DNA from: Microlunatus lacustris
GTDB lineage: Bacteria; Actinomycetota; Actinomycetes; Propionibacteriales; Propionibacteriaceae
Direction: 5' to 3'
Assembly: GCA_039527025.1 (NCBI GenBank)
Contig: BAAAJN010000001.1
Span: 310,001-374,000 of the forward strand
Length of the DNA: 64,000 bases
Shown: piece after piece, positions 43,210 to 50,934 of the stretch
How the letters are laid out: each line of letters starts with the position of its first letter
How positions within the stretch are numbered: position 1 is the stretch's first letter
Program-made: the position numbers and the translations under genes
The notes under the pieces: model-generated
What the model saw: the letters and a program-made list of their open reading frames with translations, nothing else
The model's database searches: none
What the model was told of the DNA's origin: nothing

Positions 43210-44103
43210 TTGGCCACGGACACGAACTACGACCCGGTGGTGCTGCGCACCTTCCTGGCGGTGTCCACCGGGCTCAGCTTCACCCGGGCCGCGGAGCAGC
43301 TGGGGCTGAGCCAGCCGACGGTGTCCCAGCACGTCCGCCGGCTGGAGGAGGCGTGCAAGCGGCGGCTGCTGCGGCGCGACACCCGGACCGTCGAGCTGAC
43401 CGACAACGGGCAGGCGATGGCCGGCTTCGCCCGGACCATCCTGGCGGCGAACGACGAGGCCGTCGCCTACTTCACCGGCTCGGCGATGAGCGGTCGGCTC
43501 CGGTTCGGGGCGGCCGACGAGCTGGCCCTCAGCGAGCTGCCCACCATCCTGCGGGAGTTCCGCCAGCTCTACCCGCGGATCAACCTGGAGCTGACGGTCA
43601 CCCAGAGCGGCACCCTCTACCGCCGGCTGACCGCCAACCACCTCGACCTGATCTTCATCAACCAGGAGGCCGACCTCGGCCGCGGCACCCTGGTCCGCCG
43701 TGACCGGCTGGTCTGGGTGGGCATCGACAGGCTGCAGCTCGATCCCGACCAGCCCGTGCCCGTCATCACCTACCACGCGCCGAGCCTCAGCCGCTCGGCG
43801 GCGATCGACTCCCTCGAGCGGGCGCACCGGACCTGGCGGATCACCTGCAACACCCGCGAGATCAACGGCGTGCTGGCCGCGACCCGGGCCGGCATCGGCG
43901 TCTGCGTGCTGGCCCAGAGCCGGGTGCCCGGCGATCTGCGGATCCTCTCCGGCCGGTTCGGGCTGCCCTCGCTGCCCGACGTCGAGATGGCGCTGGTGGA
44001 CAACCCGCGCTCGGCGCAGGGGCCCGTGGAGGCGCTCAGCCGGGCCATCGTCAACCTGCCGCTCGGGCCGCACGCCTCCCCCCAGGACCGGGTCCGGCGG
44101 TAG
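43210..44103 (+). CDS. LysR-family transcriptional regulator
   Basis: A 297-residue regulator. The N-terminal winged HTH (FTRAAEQLGLSQPTVSQHV, ~25-43) is followed by a periplasmic-binding-protein-like effector domain (~90-290, RLRFGAADELALSELP). I start it at TTG 43210, behind GGAAGGGGG, because the ATG at 43186 lies within the predicted -10/operator, upstream of the expected transcription start. It is divergent from the MFS exporter and probably controls it in response to an exported compound. Confidence 0.88.
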   Translation: MATDTNYDPVVLRTFLAVSTGLSFTRAAEQLGLSQPTVSQHVRRLEEACKRRLLRRDTRTVELTDNGQAMAGFARTILAANDEAVAYFTGSAMSGRLRFGAADELALSELPTILREFRQLYPRINLELTVTQSGTLYRRLTANHLDLIFINQEADLGRGTLVRRDRLVWVGIDRLQLDPDQPVPVITYHAPSLSRSAAIDSLERAHRTWRITCNTREINGVLAATRAGIGVCVLAQSRVPGDLRILSGRFGLPSLPDVEMALVDNPRSAQGPVEALSRAIVNLPLGPHASPQDRVRR

Positions 44104-44202
44104 CCCGCCAACCCGGTTGGGAGCCCCTCGGGATGCGGCTAGTGTTGCGGGCTGATGACCGTGCCGGGCGCCCCCGGCGACGACGCGAGACTGGGGACAG
44201 AC

Positions 44203-44586
44203 GTGCCTGTTGGCAAGGTGAGGTTCTACGACGCCGAGAAGGGCTTCGGCTTCCTGACCAAGGACGAGGGTGGCGACGTGTACGTGCGCGCCACCGCGCT
44301 GCCGCCCGGGGTGACCAGTCTCAAGGCCGGTCAGAAGGTCGAGTTCGGCGTCGTCGAGGGCCGCAAGGGCGAACAGGCGCTGTCGCTGCGCGTCGTCGAG
44401 GCCCCGCCGTCGCTGTCCAAGGCCCAGCGCAAGCCGCCGGAGCAGATGACGGTCATCGTCGAGGACCTGATCAAGATGCTCGACGGGCTGGGCAACGGCT
44501 ACCGCCGCGGCCGGCACCCGGAGTCCCGGACGGCCACCCAGGTGGCCAGCGTGCTCCGCGCCGTGGCCGACGAGCTCGAGCTCTAG
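44203..44586 (+). CDS. Cold-shock-domain protein with C-terminal extension
   Basis: A 127-residue RNA/DNA-binding protein. The OB-fold cold-shock domain (1-65) has RNP1-like KGFGFLTKD and DVYVRATAL, where the usual RNP2 VFVH is altered. A C-terminal region (EQMTVIVEDLIKMLDG, then RTATQVASVLRAVADELE) is shared with the actinobacterial family paired with DUF3027. GTG 44203 gives the standard PVGKVRFYD start; the ATG at 44155 would add residues with rare codons, though TAGTGT at 44140-44145 sits near it. Confidence 0.9.
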   Translation: MPVGKVRFYDAEKGFGFLTKDEGGDVYVRATALPPGVTSLKAGQKVEFGVVEGRKGEQALSLRVVEAPPSLSKAQRKPPEQMTVIVEDLIKMLDGLGNGYRRGRHPESRTATQVASVLRAVADELEL

Positions 44587-44655
44587 CCCCGCTCCCCCAC
44601 CCACCTCGGGGTCGTCGTGTGCGGCGGCCACCGTTTCCGCTGCCAGAATGGACCC

Positions 44656-45441
44656 ATGGCTCCCAGCACCCGCACCGTCAAGCCCGACGCGATCTGCCTG
44701 GCGGCCGTCGACTTCGCGCGGGAGGCCGCCGTGGAGGCCGCCGGGGTGATGGGCGTCGGGGAGCACCTCGGCTCCCACCCCGACAGCGAGCGGGTGCTCA
44801 GCCACTTCTTCGCCTGCCCGCACCCGGCCTACCGGGGCTGGCGCTGGTCGGTCACCGTCGCCCGTGCCTCGCGCGCCAAGGTGGTCACCCTGGACGAGGT
44901 CGTGCTGCTGCCCGCTGAGGGTGCGCTGCTCGCCCAGGAGTGGGTGCCGTGGGCCGAGCGGATCCAGCCGGGCGACGTGACCCCCGGCCTGCTGATGCCC
45001 ACGCCCGCGGACGACTCGCGGCTGGAGCCCGGCTACACCGGCGGCGAGCACGCGGCCGACGCCGACCCCGCCGACGCGAGCCAGGCCCGCGTCGTCGTGG
45101 CCGAGCTGGGGCTCGGCCGTGAGCGCGTGCTCAGCCGCACCGGCCGGGACGAGGCGGCCGAGCGCTGGCTGACCGGCGACGGCGGCCCGGACAACCCGAT
45201 GTCGAAGCAGGCCCCCGGCCCGTGCGAGACCTGCGGGTTCTTCCTGCGGCTGCAGGGCGGCATGGGGGTGCTCTTCGGCGCCTGCGGCAACGCCTACTCC
45301 CCTTCCGACGGCCGGGTGGTGAGCGTGGACCACGGCTGCGGGGCCCACTCCAGCGTCCCGCCCCTGGAGCCGGCGGAGGAGCTGCCCGCACCGGTCTGGG
45401 AGACCATCGAGTGGGACGACCCCGTCTCCCTGTTCGACTGA
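44656..45441 (+). CDS. DUF3027 domain-containing protein
   Basis: A 261-residue actinobacterial protein of unknown function. Its core is FFACPHPAYRGWRWSVTVARA and VVTLDEVVLLP, followed by a Cys-containing C-terminal section with CETCGFFLRLQG and FGACGN plus DHGCG, which may bind zinc. It usually lies beside this cold-shock protein, as here. ATG 44656 is supported by CAGAAT 6 bases upstream. A nucleic-acid-related role is suggested by context only. Confidence 0.88.
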   Translation: MAPSTRTVKPDAICLAAVDFAREAAVEAAGVMGVGEHLGSHPDSERVLSHFFACPHPAYRGWRWSVTVARASRAKVVTLDEVVLLPAEGALLAQEWVPWAERIQPGDVTPGLLMPTPADDSRLEPGYTGGEHAADADPADASQARVVVAELGLGRERVLSRTGRDEAAERWLTGDGGPDNPMSKQAPGPCETCGFFLRLQGGMGVLFGACGNAYSPSDGRVVSVDHGCGAHSSVPPLEPAEELPAPVWETIEWDDPVSLFD

Positions 45442-45457
45442 TCCGGGCGGCGCAGGC

Positions 45458-45976
45458 ATGGCCAGGGCGAGGGCCGAGCGGTCGGAGATCGAGGAGGTCC
45501 GCCGCGCGGTCGCCGCGTTCGTGGCCGCCGGCGCCGACGAGTCGGTCCAGCGCGTCACCACCGCGGTGCACCGGCTGTCGCGCCGGCTGGACCGCTGGTA
45601 CGACCGGCAGCTGGCCGACATCGACGTCTCGACGGGGGAGTGGGCGGTGCTCAGCGAGCTGGCCCGCAGCGGCGAGGACACCCCGCTGACCCCGAGCCAC
45701 CTGGCGGCCGCGGCCAACGTGGCCCCGTCGTCGATGACCCACCGGCTGGACCGGATGGTCGAGCGCGGGCTGATCACCCGGACCCAGGACCCCTCGAACC
45801 GGACCCGGGTGCTGGTGCAGCTCTCCGACGCCGGCTACGCCCTCTACGCCGCAGCCATCCGGGAGTCCGACCTCGTCGAGTCCGACCTGCTGGAGTCCCT
45901 CACCGGTGCCGAGGTCGACCAGCTCGCCGAGCTGCTGGAGAAGGTGCTCTCCGGCCTGGACGCCGCCGACCTCTGA
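45458..45976 (+). CDS. MarR-family transcriptional regulator
   Basis: A 172-residue winged-helix protein. PSHLAAAANVAPSSMTHRLDRM forms the recognition region and TRTQDPSNRTRVLVQLS the wing. It is 16 bases after the DUF3027 stop and probably shares that transcript. No obvious target is adjacent; the next gene is convergent. Confidence 0.9.
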   Translation: MARARAERSEIEEVRRAVAAFVAAGADESVQRVTTAVHRLSRRLDRWYDRQLADIDVSTGEWAVLSELARSGEDTPLTPSHLAAAANVAPSSMTHRLDRMVERGLITRTQDPSNRTRVLVQLSDAGYALYAAAIRESDLVESDLLESLTGAEVDQLAELLEKVLSGLDAADL

Positions 45977-46002
45977 GGCCCAGCCCCGGACCTGGGGCGG
46001 AC

Positions 46003-46017
46003 GGGTGGGTGGGTGGG
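46003..46017 (+). other. Potential G-quadruplex GGGTGGGTGGGTGGG
   Basis: Four G3 tracts with single-T loops, a very stable quadruplex type, lie between the convergent marR and DUF2530 genes. Confidence 0.75.
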
Positions 46018-46025
46018 TCCGGGCG

Positions 46026-46334
46026 TCAGCGGGGCAGGGCGTCGGGAGCCGACGCCTCGGTCGCACGGCGCTGCCGCACCCGGTTCCAGCAGTAGAGCAG
46101 ACCGACCAGGCCCAGCCCGGCGCCGCTGGCGCAGATGGCGAACCAGTCGCCGTGCCCGTCGGCGGCCAGCTGGTCGCGCCGCAGCCAGGTCAGCACGGCG
46201 GCGACGGCGAACAGCATCGTCCCGACGGCCACCACCCGCAGCCCGTCGACGTCCACCGGGGGCACCGGGGCCTGCACCAACCGGTGGTGGTGCTCCGGCC
46301 GTCCCGCGGGAGGCGCAGGCGTCGGCGAGGTCAC
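46026..46334 (-). CDS. DUF2530 domain-containing membrane protein
   Basis: A 102-residue protein with a Pro-rich start, then PPVDVDGLRVVAVGTMLF and two transmembrane helices (VVAVGTMLFAVAAVLTW; FAICASGAGLGLVGLLYCW), ending in a basic tail. This matches DUF2530, of unknown function. GTG 46334 is fixed by TAGGAT ending 7 bases upstream. Its -10 overlaps the -10 of the divergent purine permease by two bases. Confidence 0.86.
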   Translation of the reverse strand: MTSPTPAPPAGRPEHHHRLVQAPVPPVDVDGLRVVAVGTMLFAVAAVLTWLRRDQLAADGHGDWFAICASGAGLGLVGLLYCWNRVRQRRATEASAPDALPR

Positions 46335-46341
46335 AGCCGAG

Positions 46342-46347
46342 ATCCTA
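46342..46347 (-). promoter_or_regulatory. -10 hexamer TAGGAT, leaderless promoter
   Basis: Reverse-strand TAGGAT, 7 bases before the DUF2530 GTG; it overlaps the forward hexamer at 46346-46351. Confidence 0.6.
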
Positions 46348-46351
46348 CGAT
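46346..46351 (+). promoter_or_regulatory. -10 hexamer TACGAT, leaderless promoter
   Basis: TACGAT ends 7 bases before the permease ATG at 46359; it shares two bases with the divergent DUF2530 promoter. Confidence 0.6.
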
Positions 46352-46358
46352 GCTCCGC

Positions 46359-47897
46359 ATGGTCCAGAGCTCTCCCAAGCCGGCGCAGCGCGCCACCGCC
46401 GTCGGCCGCCCCGTCAGCCGGGTCGACGACTACTTCCAGATCAGCGCCCGCGGCTCGACGGTGGCGCGGGAGGTGCGTGGCGGCCTGGTCACCTTCTTCA
46501 CGATGGCCTACATCATCGCGCTGAACCCGCTGATCATCGGGACGGCGCCGGACGCGGCCGGCAACCTGCTGGGAGGGTTGCCCTACCTCGACGACGCCGG
46601 CAACGTGCTGGGCGCGAACGTGGACACGACCATCACGCTGGTCGCGGGGGCCACCGCGCTGATCGCGGGGCTGATGACGATCCTGATGGGGGTCGTCGGC
46701 CGCTTCCCGATCGGCATCGCCGCCGGCCTGGGCATCAACGCCCTGCTCGCGTTCACCGTGGCACCGCTGATGACCTGGCCGCAGGCCATGGGGCTGATCG
46801 TCATCGAGGGGATCGTCATCGCCCTGCTGGTGCTGACGGGCTTCCGCACCGCCGTCTTCCGGGCGGTGCCGCGGTCGCTGCGCGCCGGCATCTCCATCGG
46901 CATCGGCCTGTTCATCGTCTTCGTCGGCCTGGTGGACGGGGGCATCGTCACCAAGCCCGAGGGCAGCGTCCCGGTGCAGCTGGGGGTCAACGGCTCCCTC
47001 CTCGGGTGGCCGATGCTGGTGTTCGTCCTGGCCCTCTTCGCCGTGGCCGTGCTGTACGCCCGGCGGGTCCGCGGGGCGCTGCTGATCTCCATCGCCGGCG
47101 CCACCGTGGTGGCCGTGCTGATCGAGCTGGTCGCCAAGGCCGGCGCCAAGTCCGCTGACAACCCCACCGGCTGGGCGCTGAACGTGCCCAGCCTCAACGG
47201 GGTCGCCTCGGTGCCCGACCTGTCGCTGATCGGGCAGGTCGACGTCTTCGGCGCCTTCGGGCCCTCCTTCGCCGGGGGGTTCAAGCCCGCCCTGTTCCTC
47301 CCCCTGGTGCTGCTGATCTTCTCGCTGCTGCTGGCCGACTTCTTCGACACCATGGGCACCGTCGTCGCGGTCGGCGCGGAGGGTGACCTGCTGGACGAGC
47401 AGGGCAGCCCGCCGCACCTCGCCTCGGTGCTGATGGTCGACTCGGTCGCGGCGGCGGCCGGCGGCTTCGGGTCGGTCTCGTCCAACACCTCCTACGTCGA
47501 GTCGGTGGCCGGCGTCGGCGAGGGCGCCCGCACCGGTCTCGCCTCGGTGGTCACCGGGATCGGGTTCCTGCTGGCCATGTTCTTCGCGCCGCTGGTCAAC
47601 ATCGTGCCCTCGGAGGCGGCGACGCCGGCCCTGGTCTTCGTCGGCTTCCTGATGATGAGCCAGGTCACCAAGATCGACTTCGACGACGTGGAGGAGGGCC
47701 TGCCCGCCTTCCTCACCCTCGCGCTGATGCCCTTCACCTTCTCGATCACCATCGGCATCGGCGCCGGGTTCATCAGCTACGTGCTGCTCAAGGTGGCCCG
47801 TGGCAAGGCCCGGACGCTCCACCCGCTGATGTGGGTCGTCGCCGTGGCCTTCGTCATCTACTTCGCCTCCGGGGTCCTCAACCTGCTGGCCCGGTAG
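46359..47897 (+). CDS. NCS2-family adenine/guanine/hypoxanthine permease
   Basis: A 512-residue membrane protein of the AzgA/PbuG type with 13-14 hydrophobic segments. REVRGGLVTFFTMAYIIALN is the family N-terminal signature, GLGINALLAFT and DFFDTMGTVVAVG carry conserved substrate-site residues, and FGSVSSNTSYVES is also characteristic. It imports purine bases with protons. ATG 46359 is chosen because of the leaderless -10; ATG 46350 falls inside that hexamer. Confidence 0.93.
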   Translation: MVQSSPKPAQRATAVGRPVSRVDDYFQISARGSTVAREVRGGLVTFFTMAYIIALNPLIIGTAPDAAGNLLGGLPYLDDAGNVLGANVDTTITLVAGATALIAGLMTILMGVVGRFPIGIAAGLGINALLAFTVAPLMTWPQAMGLIVIEGIVIALLVLTGFRTAVFRAVPRSLRAGISIGIGLFIVFVGLVDGGIVTKPEGSVPVQLGVNGSLLGWPMLVFVLALFAVAVLYARRVRGALLISIAGATVVAVLIELVAKAGAKSADNPTGWALNVPSLNGVASVPDLSLIGQVDVFGAFGPSFAGGFKPALFLPLVLLIFSLLLADFFDTMGTVVAVGAEGDLLDEQGSPPHLASVLMVDSVAAAAGGFGSVSSNTSYVESVAGVGEGARTGLASVVTGIGFLLAMFFAPLVNIVPSEAATPALVFVGFLMMSQVTKIDFDDVEEGLPAFLTLALMPFTFSITIGIGAGFISYVLLKVARGKARTLHPLMWVVAVAFVIYFASGVLNLLAR

Positions 47898-47952
47898 GCG
47901 CGGAGGTAGCGTCGAGGGCTCCGCACGTCACCGAACTCGGAGGAACTCACCC

Positions 47953-48981
47953 GTGAGCAGCAGCTCCACATCGACCGCCGCCAGCCGCCAGTGGGAGCTC
48001 GTCTCCCGGCCCTCGGGCTGGCCGGCACCTGCGGACTTCCGGCTGGTCGAGGTGGAGCTGCCGGCGCTGGCCGACGGTGAGGTCCGGGTGGCCAACGAGT
48101 TCGTCTCGGTCGACCCGTACATGCGCGGCCGGATGAACGACACCCGGTCCTACGTGCCGCCGTTCGGGCTCGGGGAGGCCCTGACCGGAGGGGCCGTCGG
48201 CCGCGTCGTCGCGTCCCGGGCCGAGGGCCTGGCCGTCGGGGACCTGGTCAGCCACGACCGCGGCTGGCGCGACGTCGCCCAGGGGCCGGCCTCGGGCTTC
48301 CGGCGGGTCGAGGACGTGCCGGGGCTGCCGTCCTCGGTGCACCTCGGGGTCCTCGGGATGCCGAGCATGACCGCCTGGGTCGGGCTGCTCGTGGTGGCCG
48401 GGATGCGGCCCGGTGACACCGTCTTCGTCTCCGGCGCGGCGGGGGCCGTCGGCTCGGTGGTCGGCCAGATCGCCCGGCTGCGCGGGGCCGGGCGGGTGGT
48501 CGGCAGCGCCGGGTCGGCCGAGAAGGTGGCCCTGCTCACCGAGCGCTACGGGTTCGACGCCGGCTTCAACTACCGCGACGGCCCGGTGGCCGAGCAGCTG
48601 GCGGCAGCCGCGCCCGAGGGCATCGACGTCTACTTCGACAACGTCGGCGGGGACCACCTGGAGGCGGCGATCGAGGTGTTCAACCGCGACGGCCGGGCCG
48701 CGCTCTGCGGAGCCATCTCGACCTACAACGCCGCCGAGCCGGCGCCCGGGCCGCGGAACCTCTTCCAGGTGGGCGGGAAGGGGTTGACGCTGAAGGGCTT
48801 CATCGTCAGCTGGTACGCCGCCGAGCACGGCTCCGCCTTCGCCGCCGAGGTCGGCGGCTGGCTGCGGTCGGGTGAGCTGACCTACGACGAGACGGTCGTG
48901 CCGGGTCTCGACCGCACCGTCGACGCGTTCCTCGGCCTGCTCCGCGGGGAGAACACCGGGAAGATGGTCGTCGCGGTCTGA
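47953..48981 (+). CDS. NADP-dependent oxidoreductase (leukotriene-B4-dehydrogenase/curcumin-reductase type)
   Basis: A 342-residue zinc-free medium-chain reductase. LLVVAGMRPGDTVFVSGAAG (~145-165) leads into the nucleotide-binding GAVGSVVGQIA. Family landmarks include SVDPYMRGRMND and DVYFDNVGGDHLEAA. Members reduce alpha,beta-unsaturated ketones and aldehydes. CGGAGGAACT precedes GTG 47953. No co-transcribed partner. Confidence 0.92.
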   Translation: MSSSSTSTAASRQWELVSRPSGWPAPADFRLVEVELPALADGEVRVANEFVSVDPYMRGRMNDTRSYVPPFGLGEALTGGAVGRVVASRAEGLAVGDLVSHDRGWRDVAQGPASGFRRVEDVPGLPSSVHLGVLGMPSMTAWVGLLVVAGMRPGDTVFVSGAAGAVGSVVGQIARLRGAGRVVGSAGSAEKVALLTERYGFDAGFNYRDGPVAEQLAAAAPEGIDVYFDNVGGDHLEAAIEVFNRDGRAALCGAISTYNAAEPAPGPRNLFQVGGKGLTLKGFIVSWYAAEHGSAFAAEVGGWLRSGELTYDETVVPGLDRTVDAFLGLLRGENTGKMVVAV

Positions 48982-48993
48982 GCCGAGGGCGCG

Positions 48994-49524
48994 TCAGTCC
49001 TGCGGACCGTGGCTGCGTCGGCGGCGCACGGACAGCGCCGCCGCCCCGGCGAGCAGCAGGACGGCCAGCAGCACCCAGCCCCAGACCGGTGTCCCGCCCC
49101 CGTCGACGGCCGGCGGCGGCTCCGCAGGGCCGAGGTACTCCCCGCTCCCTGCGGCATCAGCGGTGAAGGTGAGGGTGCCGGTGATCGGGTGGCCGTCCGA
49201 CGACGTCACCCGCCAGTTGACCGTGTAGACCCCGGCCGGGGCGCCGGGCACCAGCGGCTGGCGCACGGTCGCGTCGACCAGCTCGGCGGCGCCGGTGGAG
49301 GCCGGACCGTCCGGGCCGGTGACGACCACCTGGGTCCCGAGCGCGACCGCCGGCTGGTCGAAGGTGAGCACGACGGCGCCCGGGGTGCGGGGGACGGTGG
49401 CCCCGTCGGCCGGGTCGGAGCCGACGAAACTGTTGTGCGCGGCCGCGGGGGCGGCCGTGAGCACCCCCAGCAGCAGCGCTCCCAGCACAGCCAGCACCCC
49501 GCGCCCCAGGCGCCGCCTCGTCAC
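48994..49524 (-). CDS. copC: CopC-domain copper resistance protein with C-terminal anchor
   Basis: A 176-residue exported copper-binding protein. The signal peptide (~1-29) ends in APAAAHNS, leaving the N-terminal His typical of the CopC Cu(II) site; SSDGHPITGTLTF supplies the other conserved Asp/His. A linker and a transmembrane helix (WVLLAVLLLAGAAALSV) anchor it outside the membrane. ATG 49524 overlaps the ycnI stop (ATGA), so it is the last gene of the copper operon. Confidence 0.92.
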   Translation of the reverse strand: MTRRRLGRGVLAVLGALLLGVLTAAPAAAHNSFVGSDPADGATVPRTPGAVVLTFDQPAVALGTQVVVTGPDGPASTGAAELVDATVRQPLVPGAPAGVYTVNWRVTSSDGHPITGTLTFTADAAGSGEYLGPAEPPPAVDGGGTPVWGWVLLAVLLLAGAAALSVRRRRSHGPQD

Positions 49525-50249
49525 CGCCGGCGTCCGGCCCGGACGGTGCCCAGCGCCACCCCGGCGGCACCCGCGGCCAGGACGGCGAGGGCGAGGCCCG
49601 CCCCGCCCAGCCAGCGGGCGGTGCCGTCCGCGGCGGCGACGGTCAGGCTCGTCTCCGCGGCGTCGCCGCCCGCGGACGCGCCCTCCGCCGCAGCGCCGAC
49701 GACCAGCACCGGAGCCGGGTGCTCCGGCTCCTCACCGGACGCCGGGACGGGCTCGTCCCAGCGCACGACCTCGTCGTCGGAGTAGGTCTGGGTGGCGGGC
49801 AGCAGCACCTCGCCCGGCGCGGGCAGCGGGCCGACCGACAGCGCGAAGTCCTGGTACTGGTCCGGGCCGATGGCCGTGTCGTCCCCGGCGGTCCAGGTGA
49901 CGGTGCGGGCCGCCTCGGTCACGGTGGCGCCGCCGACCTCGACCGGGCCGGGCAGCGGCGCCCGCTCGACGCTTGACGTCCAGCCCGGCACCGGCCGGGT
50001 GCGGACCGAGGTGAACGGGGTGTCCTGCGGCAGCAGGACCGCGACCTGGGTGGTCGAGGCCTCGTCGGACTCGTTGGGCACCCGGAAGGTGAGGACGGCG
50101 TAGCCGCCGCTGGTCGCGGTGCCGTCGGCGACCACGCGCACGTGGGCGTCGGCGGTGGGGAGGGCGAGCGGGGTGAGCAGGAGTCCGCCGGCGAGGGCGG
50201 CCAGGGTGAGGGAGGCCGTCCGGGGACGGGCCAGGGTGGTACGGATCAT
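49521..50249 (-). CDS. ycnI: YcnI-family (DUF1775) copper-related exported protein
   Basis: A 242-residue exported protein. Signal peptide ~1-35 ends before HVRVVADG, whose first His is the DUF1775 copper ligand. The core shows YAVLTFRVPNESD and a conserved Trp (VTWTAGDD). A C-terminal helix (WLGGAGLALAVLAAGAAGV) anchors it. GGACCTCCC precedes ATG 50249. It lies upstream of copC and downstream of the CopD-like genes; role in copper delivery is known for the family. Confidence 0.92.
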   Translation of the reverse strand: MIRTTLARPRTASLTLAALAGGLLLTPLALPTADAHVRVVADGTATSGGYAVLTFRVPNESDEASTTQVAVLLPQDTPFTSVRTRPVPGWTSSVERAPLPGPVEVGGATVTEAARTVTWTAGDDTAIGPDQYQDFALSVGPLPAPGEVLLPATQTYSDDEVVRWDEPVPASGEEPEHPAPVLVVGAAAEGASAGGDAAETSLTVAAADGTARWLGGAGLALAVLAAGAAGVALGTVRAGRRR

Positions 50250-50325
50250 GGGAGGTCCTTGAGGGTCGAGCGCGGAGCGCGCCGCGGTCCCGGCCCGGTG
50301 GGCCGGGAGTGCGACGGCGAGGAGG

Positions 50326-50934
50326 TCAGCGGGCGACCAGGACCGGGGGACCACGTGGCGCGGCGGGGGAGAGCGGGGCGACGGCGACGACCGTCCTCGG
50401 CCGGGGGGCACGGAGCACGGCTGCGCGAGGACGCCGAGCCGACGGCGCGGCCGTGGCGGCGCGCACCACCCGGTCGGCCAGGGCCCACAGCGCCTGCTCG
50501 CCGCGCAGCAGCAGCAGCGCGGTGGCCGCCGCGGCCAGCAGGTGCGCCAGCAGCATCGGCCAGCCGGGCATCGCCATCGCCGCGGAGTCGCCCGGGGCGC
50601 AGCGGAGCACCGCCCCGGCGGCGTGCCCGACGTGCGGGTCGACCCCGCCGCAGGTTGCGGCACCCGCGCCGGCGTCCAAAGCCAGGTGCAGCAGCACCTG
50701 CTGGCCGCCGAGCAGTCCGAGCAGCAGGGGGAGCCGGACGCGACGGGCGGTGGCGGTGACGGCCGTCAGCCCGAGCAGCCCGGCGCAGACGGCCAGCAGC
50801 GCCGGCGGCGGCGCGTGCCCGCCGGCGGCCAGCTGGTCGGCGAGGGCCAGGCCCAGCGAGCTGGTGCCGAGCACCCCGGCGCGCAGCACCCGCACCCGTC
50901 CGCGCAGCGGGGCCGCGCCGGCCGGACGGGTCAT
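50326..50934 (-). CDS. Uncharacterised His/Met/Cys-bearing membrane protein of the copper cluster
   Basis: A 202-residue protein I do not recognise. About four hydrophobic helices (SSLGLALADQLAAGG; LLAVCAGLLGLTAV; LLLGLLGGQQVLLHLAL; MLLAHLLAAAATALLLL) flank a loop with CGGVDPHVGHAAGAVLRC and MAMPGWPM. Cys, His and Met there could bind copper. A Pro/Arg-rich tail follows. ATG 50934 overlaps the stop of the CopD-CtaG gene (ATGA) and ycnI follows after 76 bases. A copper role is inferred from context. Confidence 0.7.
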   Translation of the reverse strand: MTRPAGAAPLRGRVRVLRAGVLGTSSLGLALADQLAAGGHAPPPALLAVCAGLLGLTAVTATARRVRLPLLLGLLGGQQVLLHLALDAGAGAATCGGVDPHVGHAAGAVLRCAPGDSAAMAMPGWPMLLAHLLAAAATALLLLRGEQALWALADRVVRAATAAPSARRPRAAVLRAPRPRTVVAVAPLSPAAPRGPPVLVAR

